Assembly: GCF_027587195.1 (NCBI RefSeq) | Contig: NZ_JAPDDP010000013.1 | Span: forward strand, 62,001-126,000 | Direction: 5' to 3' | From: Solirubrobacter phytolaccae | GTDB lineage: Bacteria > Actinomycetota > Thermoleophilia > Solirubrobacterales > Solirubrobacteraceae | DNA: 64,000 bases | Notes under the pieces: generated by a model | Told to the model about the DNA's origin: nothing | Database searches by the model: none | What the model saw: the letters and a program-made list of their open reading frames with translations, nothing else | Shown: piece after piece, positions 57,634-64,000 of the stretch | How the letters are laid out: each line of letters starts with the position of its first letter | How positions within the stretch are numbered: position 1 is the stretch's first letter | Made by a program: the position numbers and the translations under genes

Positions 57634-59154
57634 ATGAAGCGCGCGCTGCTGCTCACGGCTCTGTTCGTCTCGATCTTCGCGGCGCCGGCGGTCGCCGCCG
57701 GGCCGTCACCGGGCGCGCCCGGGATCGGGGACCCGCTGTTCCCGACGCTCGGCAACGGCGGCTACGACGTCCAGCACTACGACGTGGACGTCAAGTACGG
57801 CCGCGCCTACACGGACCCGGTCGAGGGCACCGTCACGATCCTCGCGCGCGCGACGCAGGCGCTCTCGCGCTTCAACCTGGACTTCGCGGGTCGCAGCGTC
57901 GGGGCGGTCGTGGTCAACGGCGCGCCCGCGCAGTGGCGGCGTGACGGCTCCGAGCTCGTGATCACGCCACGGCGCGCCATCAACAAGGGTGCGCTGTTCG
58001 TCGTCACAGTGAGCAGGTACGTCGCGGTGCCGACGGTCCCGAACGACGATCCGTCGTCCACCGCGCTGTTCGTGCACCCGAGCGGCACGGCGACCGCGCC
58101 GCAGCCGGACCTGGCGCGTTACTTCCTGCCGTCCAACGACCACCCGCGCGACAAGGCGAGCTTCGACTTCCGCTTCGACGTGCCCGCCGGCCAGACCGCG
58201 GTCGCGAACGGCGTGCCGCTGGCGAAGTGGACGAGCGGCGGGCGCACGCACTCCGTGTTCGTCCAGCGCCAGCCGATGGCCACCGAGCTGATCCAGATGG
58301 CGGTCGGCGACTACGACATCACCAACGAGGGCTTCCACAACGGCGTCTTCCTGCGCGAGGTGACGGCGCGGCCGCTCACCGCCCAGTACCTGCCGCTGCT
58401 CGATCCGACGCGCTCGCAGCTGGACTGGATGAAGGCGCGGGCGGGCGCCTACCCGTTCGACCTCTACGGCTCGCTGGTGGTCGACGCGGGCCTCGGCTTC
58501 GCGCTGGAGACGCAGACGCTCGAGCTGATCGACACCTTCTGGTACGAGGACTACGGCAAGGGCACGTGGGACGCGACGCTGCTGCACGAGATGTCGCACA
58601 TGTGGTTCGGCGACTCCGTCGCGCCCTACTCCTGGAGCGACCTGTGGCTCAACGAGGGCCACGCGAGCTGGTACGAGTTCACCTGGGGCGAGGAGAACGG
58701 CGTGCTCGAGGAGGACACGACCGGCTACCCCGACGACCAGGGCTACGCGACGCTCGACGCGCTGATGAAGGCCGTCTACGCGCACGGGGACGAGTGGCGC
58801 GCGGAGTCCGGTCCGGTCGCGGCGCCTTCGAGCGCCGACGAGCTGTTCGCCTACCAGCGCTACCACGGCGGCGCGCTGGTCCTGTACGCGCTGCGCCAGA
58901 AGGTCGGCAACACGGCCTTCCTGCGGATCGAGCGCGCCTACCCGGAGCGCTTCCGCGACCGCTCGATCACCACGGACGACTTCATCGCGCTCGCCGCGCA
59001 GGTGTCCGGCCGCGCCGACGTCGTGCCGTTCCTGCGCGAGTGGGTCTACGGCACCAAGACGCCGCCGATGCCGGGCCATCCGGACTGGACGGTCAACGCC
59101 GTCGGCACGCAGCGGACGGCCACGATCCCGGGCAGGAGGGCGCCTCGGAAGTAA
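57634..59154 (+). CDS. Secreted M1-family metallopeptidase
   Basis: A 506-residue exported peptidase. The signal peptide is about residues 1-22. The N-terminal beta-domain begins YDVQHYDVDVKYG, typical of aminopeptidase N relatives. The zinc site is HEMSHMWFGDSV with the third ligand glutamate in LWLNEGHASWYEFTWG. A short helical region ends the protein, which lacks the large C-terminal domain of full-length aminopeptidases. The usual GAMEN substrate motif is replaced by FALETQTLELI. It probably trims peptides outside the cell. GAGAGGGG precedes ATG. It is last in the row of exported enzymes and adjacent to the suf regulator. Confidence 0.9.
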   Translation: MKRALLLTALFVSIFAAPAVAAGPSPGAPGIGDPLFPTLGNGGYDVQHYDVDVKYGRAYTDPVEGTVTILARATQALSRFNLDFAGRSVGAVVVNGAPAQWRRDGSELVITPRRAINKGALFVVTVSRYVAVPTVPNDDPSSTALFVHPSGTATAPQPDLARYFLPSNDHPRDKASFDFRFDVPAGQTAVANGVPLAKWTSGGRTHSVFVQRQPMATELIQMAVGDYDITNEGFHNGVFLREVTARPLTAQYLPLLDPTRSQLDWMKARAGAYPFDLYGSLVVDAGLGFALETQTLELIDTFWYEDYGKGTWDATLLHEMSHMWFGDSVAPYSWSDLWLNEGHASWYEFTWGEENGVLEEDTTGYPDDQGYATLDALMKAVYAHGDEWRAESGPVAAPSSADELFAYQRYHGGALVLYALRQKVGNTAFLRIERAYPERFRDRSITTDDFIALAAQVSGRADVVPFLREWVYGTKTPPMPGHPDWTVNAVGTQRTATIPGRRAPRK

Positions 59155-59156
59155 CT

Positions 59157-59175
59157 CCTACCACGTTGGTAGGCT
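59157..59175. promoter_or_regulatory. Operator overlapping -10 box of the suf regulator
   Basis: CCTACCA-CGT-TGGTAGG (59157-59173) is a perfect palindrome. Its right arm overlaps TAGGCT (59170-59175), a TAnnnT -10 box 10 bases before ATG at 59186. Binding of the Rrf2/SufR protein here would block transcription of its own operon. Confidence 0.65.
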
Positions 59176-59185
59176 TTTGAGGGCG

Positions 59186-59662
59186 ATGATCTTCACCACG
59201 AAGGCCGAATACGGGGTGCGGATGCTGATCCAGCTCGGCACTCAGGGGTCGGGTCACCCGGTCTCCCTGAAGGCGATCGCCGAGGCGGAGAACCTGCCTC
59301 TGGCGTACTGCGAGCGGATCGCGGCGCTCCTGAAGAAGCACGGTCTCGTGGTGTCCACCCGCGGTGCGCACGGCGGCTACGTGCTCGCCAAGCCCGCGGA
59401 GGAGATCACCATGGACCAAGCGGTGCTCGCGCTCGAGGGTGCGATCGCGCCGATGGACTGCTTCCTCGACGACCACAACGGGCGCGTCCAGTGCTCCCAT
59501 CACGGGGAGGAAGCCGGTGGCGCCTGCGCGACCAAGCTGCTGTGGACGCGCGTGCAGATGGGGGTGATCCGCTCGCTGCAGCGGACCACGCTCGCCGAGC
59601 TGATCGAGTTCGACTCGAAGAAGCCGACGCCCGCGCTGCCCACCCCTGTCACGACCTCCTAG
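59186..59662 (+). CDS. Rrf2-family iron-sulfur regulator (SufR/IscR-like)
   Basis: A 158-residue Rrf2 protein. The winged helix is FTTKAEYGVRMLIQLGTQ, then LPLAYCERIAALLKKHGLV and STRGAHGGYVLAKP. Three cysteines follow in the cluster region: MDCFLDDHNGRVQCSHHGEE and then GACATKLLW, as needed for an iron-sulfur cluster. It precedes sufC, sufS and sufU in the same direction, so it most likely senses cluster status and represses the operon through the palindrome at 59157. The ATG at 59186 is preferred over an in-frame TTG at 59177 that lies in the promoter. Confidence 0.9.
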   Translation: MIFTTKAEYGVRMLIQLGTQGSGHPVSLKAIAEAENLPLAYCERIAALLKKHGLVVSTRGAHGGYVLAKPAEEITMDQAVLALEGAIAPMDCFLDDHNGRVQCSHHGEEAGGACATKLLWTRVQMGVIRSLQRTTLAELIEFDSKKPTPALPTPVTTS

Positions 59663-59671
59663 AAAGAACTG

Positions 59672-60442
59672 ATGGCCGAGCTCCAGATCAAGAACCTGCA
59701 CGTCACCGCTGCGGACAAGCAGATCCTCAAGGGGGTCGACCTGCACGTCCGTCCGGGTGAGTTCCACGCGCTGATGGGCCCGAACGGCTCCGGCAAGTCG
59801 ACGCTCGCGAACGTGATCATGGGTCACCCGAACTACGAGGTGACCGAGGGCGAGATCCTCTTCAACGGCGAGGACATCACGGAGGCCGACCCGGACGAGC
59901 GCGCCCGCGCCGGCCTGTTCATGGCCTTCCAGTACCCCGTCGCGATCCCGGGCGTGACCGTCGCCAAGTACCTGCGCATGGTCATGAACGCGCACCGCGA
60001 GGGCCGCGGCGAGCCGTCCATCTCGCTCAAGGACTTCCGCAAGACGGTGGAAGCCGCGATGGAGCTCACGAAGGTCCCGAAGGAGTTCTCCTCGCGGTAC
60101 CTGAACGAGGGCTTCTCCGGTGGCGAGAAGAAGCGCATGGAGATGCTCCAGCTCGCGCTCACCAAGCCGGCGCTGGCCGTCCTCGACGAGACCGACTCGG
60201 GCCTGGACATCGACGCGCTGAACACCGTCGCCGCCGCCGTCAACACGGTGTCGCAGGAGACGGGCATGGGCGTGCTGATCATCACGCACTACCAGCGCAT
60301 CCTGCACATCGTGCAGCCCCAGTTCGTGCACATCATGTTCGAGGGCCGGATCGTCAAGGAGGGCGGGCCGGAGCTCGTCGCCGTGCTCGAGGAGAAGGGC
60401 TACGGCTGGATCGGCGAAGAGGTCGCGGCGGCCGCAGCATGA
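59672..60442 (+). CDS. sufC: Iron-sulfur cluster assembly ATPase SufC
   Basis: A 256-residue ABC ATPase: Walker A GPNGSGKSTLANVIMGHP, the ITEADPDERARAGLFMAFQYPVAI region (unique to SufC), signature FSGGEKKRMEMLQ, Walker B VLDETDSGLDIDALNTV. SufC drives cluster transfer on the SufBCD scaffold. Here no sufB or sufD gene is adjacent; it is between the Rrf2 regulator and sufS. It starts 9 bases after the regulator stop and its own stop overlaps the sufS ATG. Confidence 0.95.
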   Translation: MAELQIKNLHVTAADKQILKGVDLHVRPGEFHALMGPNGSGKSTLANVIMGHPNYEVTEGEILFNGEDITEADPDERARAGLFMAFQYPVAIPGVTVAKYLRMVMNAHREGRGEPSISLKDFRKTVEAAMELTKVPKEFSSRYLNEGFSGGEKKRMEMLQLALTKPALAVLDETDSGLDIDALNTVAAAVNTVSQETGMGVLIITHYQRILHIVQPQFVHIMFEGRIVKEGGPELVAVLEEKGYGWIGEEVAAAAA

Positions 60443-61635
60443 GCCTCGCGGTCCCTACGTCCTCCGAGTTCCCGACCCTCGCACGCGAGGGCCTGGTGTA
60501 TCTCGACACCGCGGCCACCTCGCAGACCGTGCGGCCGGCGCTGGAGGCGATGGACCGCTACTACGAGACGTACCGCGCCTCGATCCACCGTGGCATCTAC
60601 TCGATCGCCACGGAAGCGACGGACGCGTACGAGCTCGCACGCGAGCGGGTCGCGAAGTTCACGGGCTCGACGGCCCGCGAGACGGTGTTCACGAAGAACG
60701 CGACGGAGGCGATCAACCTCGTCGCGTACTCGTGGGGCCGCGCGAACGTCGGCCCGGACGATCTCGTGGTGCTCTCCCAGATGGAGCACCACGCGAACAT
60801 CGTCCCGTGGCAGCTGCTCGGCTGCAAGCTCGCCTACATCCCGATGCTCGACGACGGGACGCTGGACCTCGAAGCGTACGACGAGCTGCTGGCGCGTTCG
60901 CCCAAGCTCGTCGCCGTCGCGCACGTCTCCAACGTCGTCGGCACGATCAACCCGGTCGCGGAGATCGTCTCCCGCGCGCACGCGGCGGGCGCCGTCGTCC
61001 TGGTGGACGGCGCGCAGGCCGTGCCTTCGCTGCCGGTGGACGTCGCGGAGCTGGACGCGGACTTCTACGTCTGGACCGGGCACAAGGCCTACGGGCCGAC
61101 GGGCATCGGCATCCTGCACGGTCGCCGGTCGCTGCTGGAAGTGATGCCGCCGTTCCTGGGCGGCGGGCACATGATCGCCCGGGTCGGTGACTTCGAGTCC
61201 ACCTACGCGGAGCCGCCGACGCGTTTCGAGGCGGGCACGATGCCGATCGCCGAGGCGATCGGGCTCGGCGAGGCCGTCGAGTGGCTGGCCGCGATCGGGA
61301 TGGAGAACGTCCGCGAGCACGGGCGCGACGTCACGGCGTACGCGCTGGAGCGCCTCGGCGAGGTGCCCGGGCTGTCGATCCACGGCCCGGCGGAAGCCGA
61401 CGGGCGCGGCTCGCTCATCTCCTTCGCGCTGGAGAGCGCGCACCCGCACGACGTGGCCGAGATCCTCGGCCGCGAGCAGGTGTGCGTGCGCGCCGGCCAT
61501 CACTGCGCGCAGCCGCTGATGCGGCGCCTCGGCGTCCCGGCTTCCACGCGCGCGTCGTTCGCCGTCCACGCCACGCGCGATGACGTCGACCGGCTCATCG
61601 ATGCCCTCGGCACGGTTCAGGAGATCTTCGCCTAG
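60439..61635 (+). CDS. sufS: Cysteine desulfurase SufS
   Basis: A 398-residue PLP enzyme, group II desulfurase. [10 protein letters not shown] and [17 protein letters not shown] form the N-terminal part; the PLP lysine is in [13 protein letters not shown]; the persulfide cysteine is in [15 protein letters not shown] near the C-terminus. It removes sulfur from cysteine, giving alanine, and passes the persulfide to SufU. It overlaps sufC by four bases, and sufU starts 2 bases after its stop. Confidence 0.96.
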   Translation: MSLAVPTSSEFPTLAREGLVYLDTAATSQTVRPALEAMDRYYETYRASIHRGIYSIATEATDAYELARERVAKFTGSTARETVFTKNATEAINLVAYSWGRANVGPDDLVVLSQMEHHANIVPWQLLGCKLAYIPMLDDGTLDLEAYDELLARSPKLVAVAHVSNVVGTINPVAEIVSRAHAAGAVVLVDGAQAVPSLPVDVAELDADFYVWTGHKAYGPTGIGILHGRRSLLEVMPPFLGGGHMIARVGDFESTYAEPPTRFEAGTMPIAEAIGLGEAVEWLAAIGMENVREHGRDVTAYALERLGEVPGLSIHGPAEADGRGSLISFALESAHPHDVAEILGREQVCVRAGHHCAQPLMRRLGVPASTRASFAVHATRDDVDRLIDALGTVQEIFA

Positions 61636-61637
61636 TC

Positions 61638-62024
61638 ATGGACGACCTCTATCGCGAGCAGATCCTCGAGCACTACAAGCGCCCGCATCACTGGGGCGAG
61701 CTCGAGAACCCCGACATGGAGTACTTCGACACGAACCCGCTGTGCGGCGACGAGTTGAAGGTGCAGATCAAGGTCGCCGACGGGAAGGTCAGCGAGGTGG
61801 CCTTCTCCGGCCACGGGTGCGCGATCTCCCAGGCCGCGGCCTCGATGACCTCCGACGAGCTGATCGGGATGCCGGCGGCGCAACTGCTCGAGCTCGACCG
61901 TGAGTTCGTGCTCGACCTGCTGGGGATCGACATCTCCGCCACGCGCATGAAGTGCGCGCTGCTGTCGCTGAAGGTCATCAAGTCCGCGGGCCTGGGGCAC
62001 GCGGCTTCTTGGGAGACTGCTTAA
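61638..62024 (+). CDS. sufU: Zinc-dependent sulfur-transfer protein SufU
   Basis: A 128-residue SufU with [16 protein letters not shown] at the N-terminus and the zinc ligands in [23 protein letters not shown] and [10 protein letters not shown]. The aspartate in CGDEL completes the site. In Gram-positive bacteria SufU takes persulfide from SufS. At 128 residues it is slightly shorter than the Bacillus protein (about 147). It ends the suf operon here; a GC-rich hairpin and a convergent small gene follow. Confidence 0.94.
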   Translation: MDDLYREQILEHYKRPHHWGELENPDMEYFDTNPLCGDELKVQIKVADGKVSEVAFSGHGCAISQAAASMTSDELIGMPAAQLLELDREFVLDLLGIDISATRMKCALLSLKVIKSAGLGHAASWETA

Positions 62025-62036
62025 GCGGGGGGCCTC

Positions 62037-62054
62037 GGGGGGCGGCAGCCCCCC
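62037..62054. terminator. GC hairpin between sufU and convergent small gene
   Basis: GGGGGGC-GGCA-GCCCCCC forms a seven-pair stem 12 bases after the sufU stop and just beyond the stop of the small gene on the other strand. Position suits a shared terminator, although no T-run is present. Confidence 0.45.
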
Positions 62055-62065
62055 CGGTGCATTTC

Positions 62066-62197
62066 TTAGCCGCGGCCGCGGTTCTGCTGCTTGGGCATCT
62101 GCCGCGGCATCGGCTTCAGCGCCGGCCGCGGTGCCTGCTTGGGCGGCAGCATCGGACGCTTCATCGCCGGCTTCTTGGCCGAGGGTTGGCGTTGCAT
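62066..62197 (-). CDS. Small basic proline-rich protein (43 residues)
   Basis: ATG at 62197 is preceded by AAGGAG at 8 bases. The product is extremely basic and proline-rich: it begins MQRQPSAKKPAMKRPMLPPK, repeats KP/RP and PRQ units and ends QQNRGRG. It has no hydrophobic stretch, no acidic residue and no cysteine. No family is recognised. Such composition suits an RNA-, DNA- or membrane-surface-binding peptide, or a ribosome-associated small protein. It converges with sufU, and the GC hairpin lies just downstream of its stop. The good ribosome site and biased composition support it, but it could be missed by automated annotation. Confidence 0.5.
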   Translation of the reverse strand: MQRQPSAKKPAMKRPMLPPKQAPRPALKPMPRQMPKQQNRGRG

Positions 62198-62318
62198 ATA
62201 GACGCTCCTTGGAAAGAGATTTCCGTACCGGGAACTACCAGGCGGTGGAGGTGCGTCAGAGAATGATCATGCGCTTGAAGGTACGCGGTTGATCACGCGG
62301 AGTTGGTGCGGGCAGCCG

Positions 62319-62324
62319 TACAGT
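62319..62324 (+). promoter_or_regulatory. -10 box TACAGT, probable leaderless start
   Basis: TACAGT is 7 bases before ATG at 62332, with no ribosome site between, as for several other exported-protein genes in this window. Confidence 0.4.
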
Positions 62325-62331
62325 GGCTTTC

Positions 62332-62853
62332 ATGAAGCTCTTGCCGCTCGTCCTGCTGGTTTGTCTTGCGCTTTTCGGCTGCGGGGGTGATGACGAGCCG
62401 TCGGCGCCGGCCGCGACGAACACGCCCGCGGCTTCGGCCACGGAGGCTCCTGCTGAGGACGCGGGTGGCGACGCCGGCGGCGAGGCCGAGGTCCGCGAGA
62501 TGTTCGAGGACTACACGCAGGCGCTCGCGGACCGCGACTGGGACGAGGCATGCGACAACCTCGCGCCGGAGACGACCGAGAAGCTGAAGGCGAACATCAC
62601 GCAGCTCGGCGTGACGAACCCGCCGAGCGACTGCGAAGGGCTGATGAACCAGCTCTACGACACGATCGACAAGGACCCTGCGGCCAAGAAGACGATCGAC
62701 GACATCACGGGGTCGGCGCAGGTGGACAAGGTCACGATCACCGGGGACAGCGCTTCGGTGAGCTGGAGCGCGACCGTCAACGGCCAGAAGACCCCTGTGA
62801 CGCAGTCCGCCCGCATAATCGACGGCGAGTGGAAGCTGATCGACGTGAACTAG
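62332..62853 (+). CDS. Lipoprotein of unknown function with NTF2-like fold
   Basis: A 173-residue lipoprotein. MKLLPLVLLVCLALFGC is the signal peptide with the lipobox LFGC (Cys17). A low-complexity Ala/Glu/Asp linker (about residues 20-55) follows. The domain starts EVREMFEDYTQALADRDWDE, then ACDNLAPETTEKL and ends ARIIDGEWKLIDVN, which resembles the NTF2-like, snoaL-type lipoprotein domains common in actinobacteria. No enzyme motif is visible. It likely sits on the outer face of the cytoplasmic membrane. A TACAGT box 7 bases before ATG suggests a leaderless message. Its end overlaps the start of the kinase gene by 25 bases. Confidence 0.8.
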   Translation: MKLLPLVLLVCLALFGCGGDDEPSAPAATNTPAASATEAPAEDAGGDAGGEAEVREMFEDYTQALADRDWDEACDNLAPETTEKLKANITQLGVTNPPSDCEGLMNQLYDTIDKDPAAKKTIDDITGSAQVDKVTITGDSASVSWSATVNGQKTPVTQSARIIDGEWKLIDVN

Positions 62854-64000
62854 AGCTCGCCGCGACGCGCGAGATCCTCGAGGTCCTCGGGCGGTGCGCG
62901 TTCGAGCTCGAGCCGGTGTTCGAGACCGTGCTTGGCCAGGCCGTGCGCCTGTGCCGGGCCGATGCCGGGCTGATCTACGTGCTCGACGGCGAGGCGTACC
63001 GGGTGGAGGTCGCGCTCGGCGCCTCGCAGGCGTACCGCGACTACATCACCGCCGTGCCGATCTCCGCCGGTTCGGGGACGCTGGTGGGGCGCGTGGGGGC
63101 GGAGCGTCAGACGGTGCAGATCCGCGACGCGCCCGCCGATCCCGGCTACACGATGTCGCGGGCGATCGAGCTCGGCGGCTTCCGCACGATGCTCGGCGTG
63201 CCGATGCTCGACGGTGAGCGCGTGCTCGGCGTGATCGTGCTCTGGCGCGAGACCGTCGACCCGTTCGACGAGCGCACCGTCGAGCTGGTGACGACGTTCG
63301 CCGCCCAGGGCGCGATCGCGATCCAGAACGTGCAGACGGCGCGCGAGCTGGAGGTGGCGTCCGGGCACAAGTCGGCGTTCCTGGCCTCGATGTCGCACGA
63401 GCTGCGAACGCCCCTGAACGCCGTGATCGGCTTCAGCGACGTGCTCTTGGAGGAGATGTTCGGGGCGTTGAACGAGCGGCAGACGGAGTACGTCCGCGAC
63501 ATTCGCGACTCCGGCCATCACCTGCTCGAGCTGATCAACGAGATCCTGGATTTGTCGAAGGTGGAGGCGGGGCGGATGGAGCTCGAGCCGTCGTCGGTGT
63601 GGCTGCCGGGGCTGCTCGAAGGCGGGTTGGCGTTGGTGCGCGAGCGCGCGATTCGGCAGGCGTTGACGTTGGGGCTGGACGTCGGCGAGGGCGTCGGGTC
63701 GGTGTGGGCGGACGAGGTCAAGCTCAAGCAGGTCGTGGTGAACCTCTTGACGAACGCGGTCAAGTTCACGCCGTCCGGCGGGGCCGTGGAGGCGCGGGCG
63801 TGGGTGGACGGCGAGGAGGTCGTCGTGACCGTGCGCGACACGGGCGTCGGCGTGGCGGTCGAGGATCAGGCGCGGATCTTCGAGGCCTTCCAGCGCGGGG
63901 ATCGGCGGGCGTCGGTCGAAGGCACCGGGCTCGGCCTGACTTTGTCGAAGCGGTTCGTCGAGCTGCACGGCGGGCGCATCTGGGTGGCGAGCTCGGTGGG
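62829..64000 (+). CDS. GAF-domain histidine kinase, 3' end cut by window edge
   Basis: An open frame from GTG 62829 to the right edge, 390 residues without a stop. Residues about 20-165 are a GAF domain (LCRADAGLIYVLDGEAYRVE, then FRTMLGVPMLDGERVLGVIV). The phosphohistidine helix is HKSAFLASMSHELRTPLNAV. The ATPase domain has NLLTNAVKFTPSGG, DTGVGV, EGTGLGLTLSKR and the C-terminal HGGRIWVASSVG. It is a soluble sensor kinase, probably continuing into a receiver domain or its regulator beyond the edge. GAF domains bind small ligands or haem; the signal is unknown. The long antisense frame at 62850-63968 is a shadow of this gene. Confidence 0.9.
   Translation, partial: MEADRRELELAATREILEVLGRCAFELEPVFETVLGQAVRLCRADAGLIYVLDGEAYRVEVALGASQAYRDYITAVPISAGSGTLVGRVGAERQTVQIRDAPADPGYTMSRAIELGGFRTMLGVPMLDGERVLGVIVLWRETVDPFDERTVELVTTFAAQGAIAIQNVQTARELEVASGHKSAFLASMSHELRTPLNAVIGFSDVLLEEMFGALNERQTEYVRDIRDSGHHLLELINEILDLSKVEAGRMELEPSSVWLPGLLEGGLALVRERAIRQALTLGLDVGEGVGSVWADEVKLKQVVVNLLTNAVKFTPSGGAVEARAWVDGEEVVVTVRDTGVGVAVEDQARIFEAFQRGDRRASVEGTGLGLTLSKRFVELHGGRIWVASSV

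Noticed and set aside
1-64000. tRNA, rRNA, CRISPR arrays, insertion sequences or prophage genes
   Set aside because: No cloverleaf, spaced direct-repeat array, transposase, integrase or phage structural motif was recognised. I could not run a covariance-model search, so small structured RNAs may be missed.

Overview
This is a 64 kb, very GC-rich chromosomal window from what looks like a soil or plant-associated actinobacterium. Frequent GTG and TTG starts, ATGA/GTGA/TTGA gene overlaps, Ku-based end-joining genes, NarL-type two-component pairs, PspC-domain signalling and many large secreted surface proteins suggest the Thermoleophilia (Solirubrobacterales, Solirubrobacter-like). That placement is inference from gene content, not from a marker gene. 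There is no rRNA, tRNA, CRISPR array, insertion sequence or phage gene that I can recognise. No gene-free stretch exceeds about 310 bases; the longest, 62025-62331, holds a 43-codon gene.

Layout. 1-6 kb: an SDR-like protein cut by the window edge, an EamA exporter, a Crp/Fnr-type regulator, two adjacent Ku genes, a nitroreductase, a small unknown gene and an abbreviated aldehyde dehydrogenase. 6-9 kb: a four-gene envelope-stress operon (PspC-LiaF-like, small membrane protein, PspC-kinase, NarL regulator). 9-16 kb: uracil-DNA glycosylase, MarR/MFS efflux pair with visible operators, a secreted beta-propeller protein, an FAD amine oxidase, an M14 peptidase, a histidine phosphatase and two small secreted beta-sandwich proteins.

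17-39 kb is rich in sulfur and nutrient scavenging. It holds an Rrf2 regulator, a secreted nucleoside hydrolase and a tightly overlapped operon encoding a ribose-type ABC transporter, 5-methylthioribose kinase (MtnK), methylthioribose-1-phosphate isomerase (MtnA) and two zinc dehydrogenases. Further on are a choice-of-anchor-M surface protein, cupin and PucR genes, the methionine importer MetQIN, an M6-type protease and the sulfate importer Sbp-CysTWA. I propose that the nucleoside hydrolase and the mtnK operon form one pathway: release of methylthioribose (or a 5-deoxyribose) outside the cell, uptake, phosphorylation, isomerisation and oxidation/reduction.

39-49 kb: a NarL regulator with an unusual kinase in which two complete histidine-kinase modules are fused, divergent from a MacB-like ABC exporter; then a PAS hybrid kinase and TypA. 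49-59 kb: exported enzymes, namely a GH15 glucoamylase/glucodextranase, two tandemly duplicated metallophosphoesterase-LamG proteins and an M1-like metallopeptidase. 59-62 kb: a suf operon (Rrf2/SufR, sufC, sufS, sufU) without sufB or sufD. 62-64 kb: a tiny basic protein, a lipoprotein and a GAF histidine kinase cut by the right edge.

Threads across the window: (i) four secreted proteins end in the same 110-130 residue C-terminal domain that finishes exactly at the stop codon and resembles WxL-type wall-binding domains; (ii) three copies of a palindromic intergenic repeat, one lying in frame at the fusion point of the double kinase; (iii) repeated TAnnnT boxes 6-10 bases before start codons with no Shine-Dalgarno sequence, suggesting many leaderless messages.
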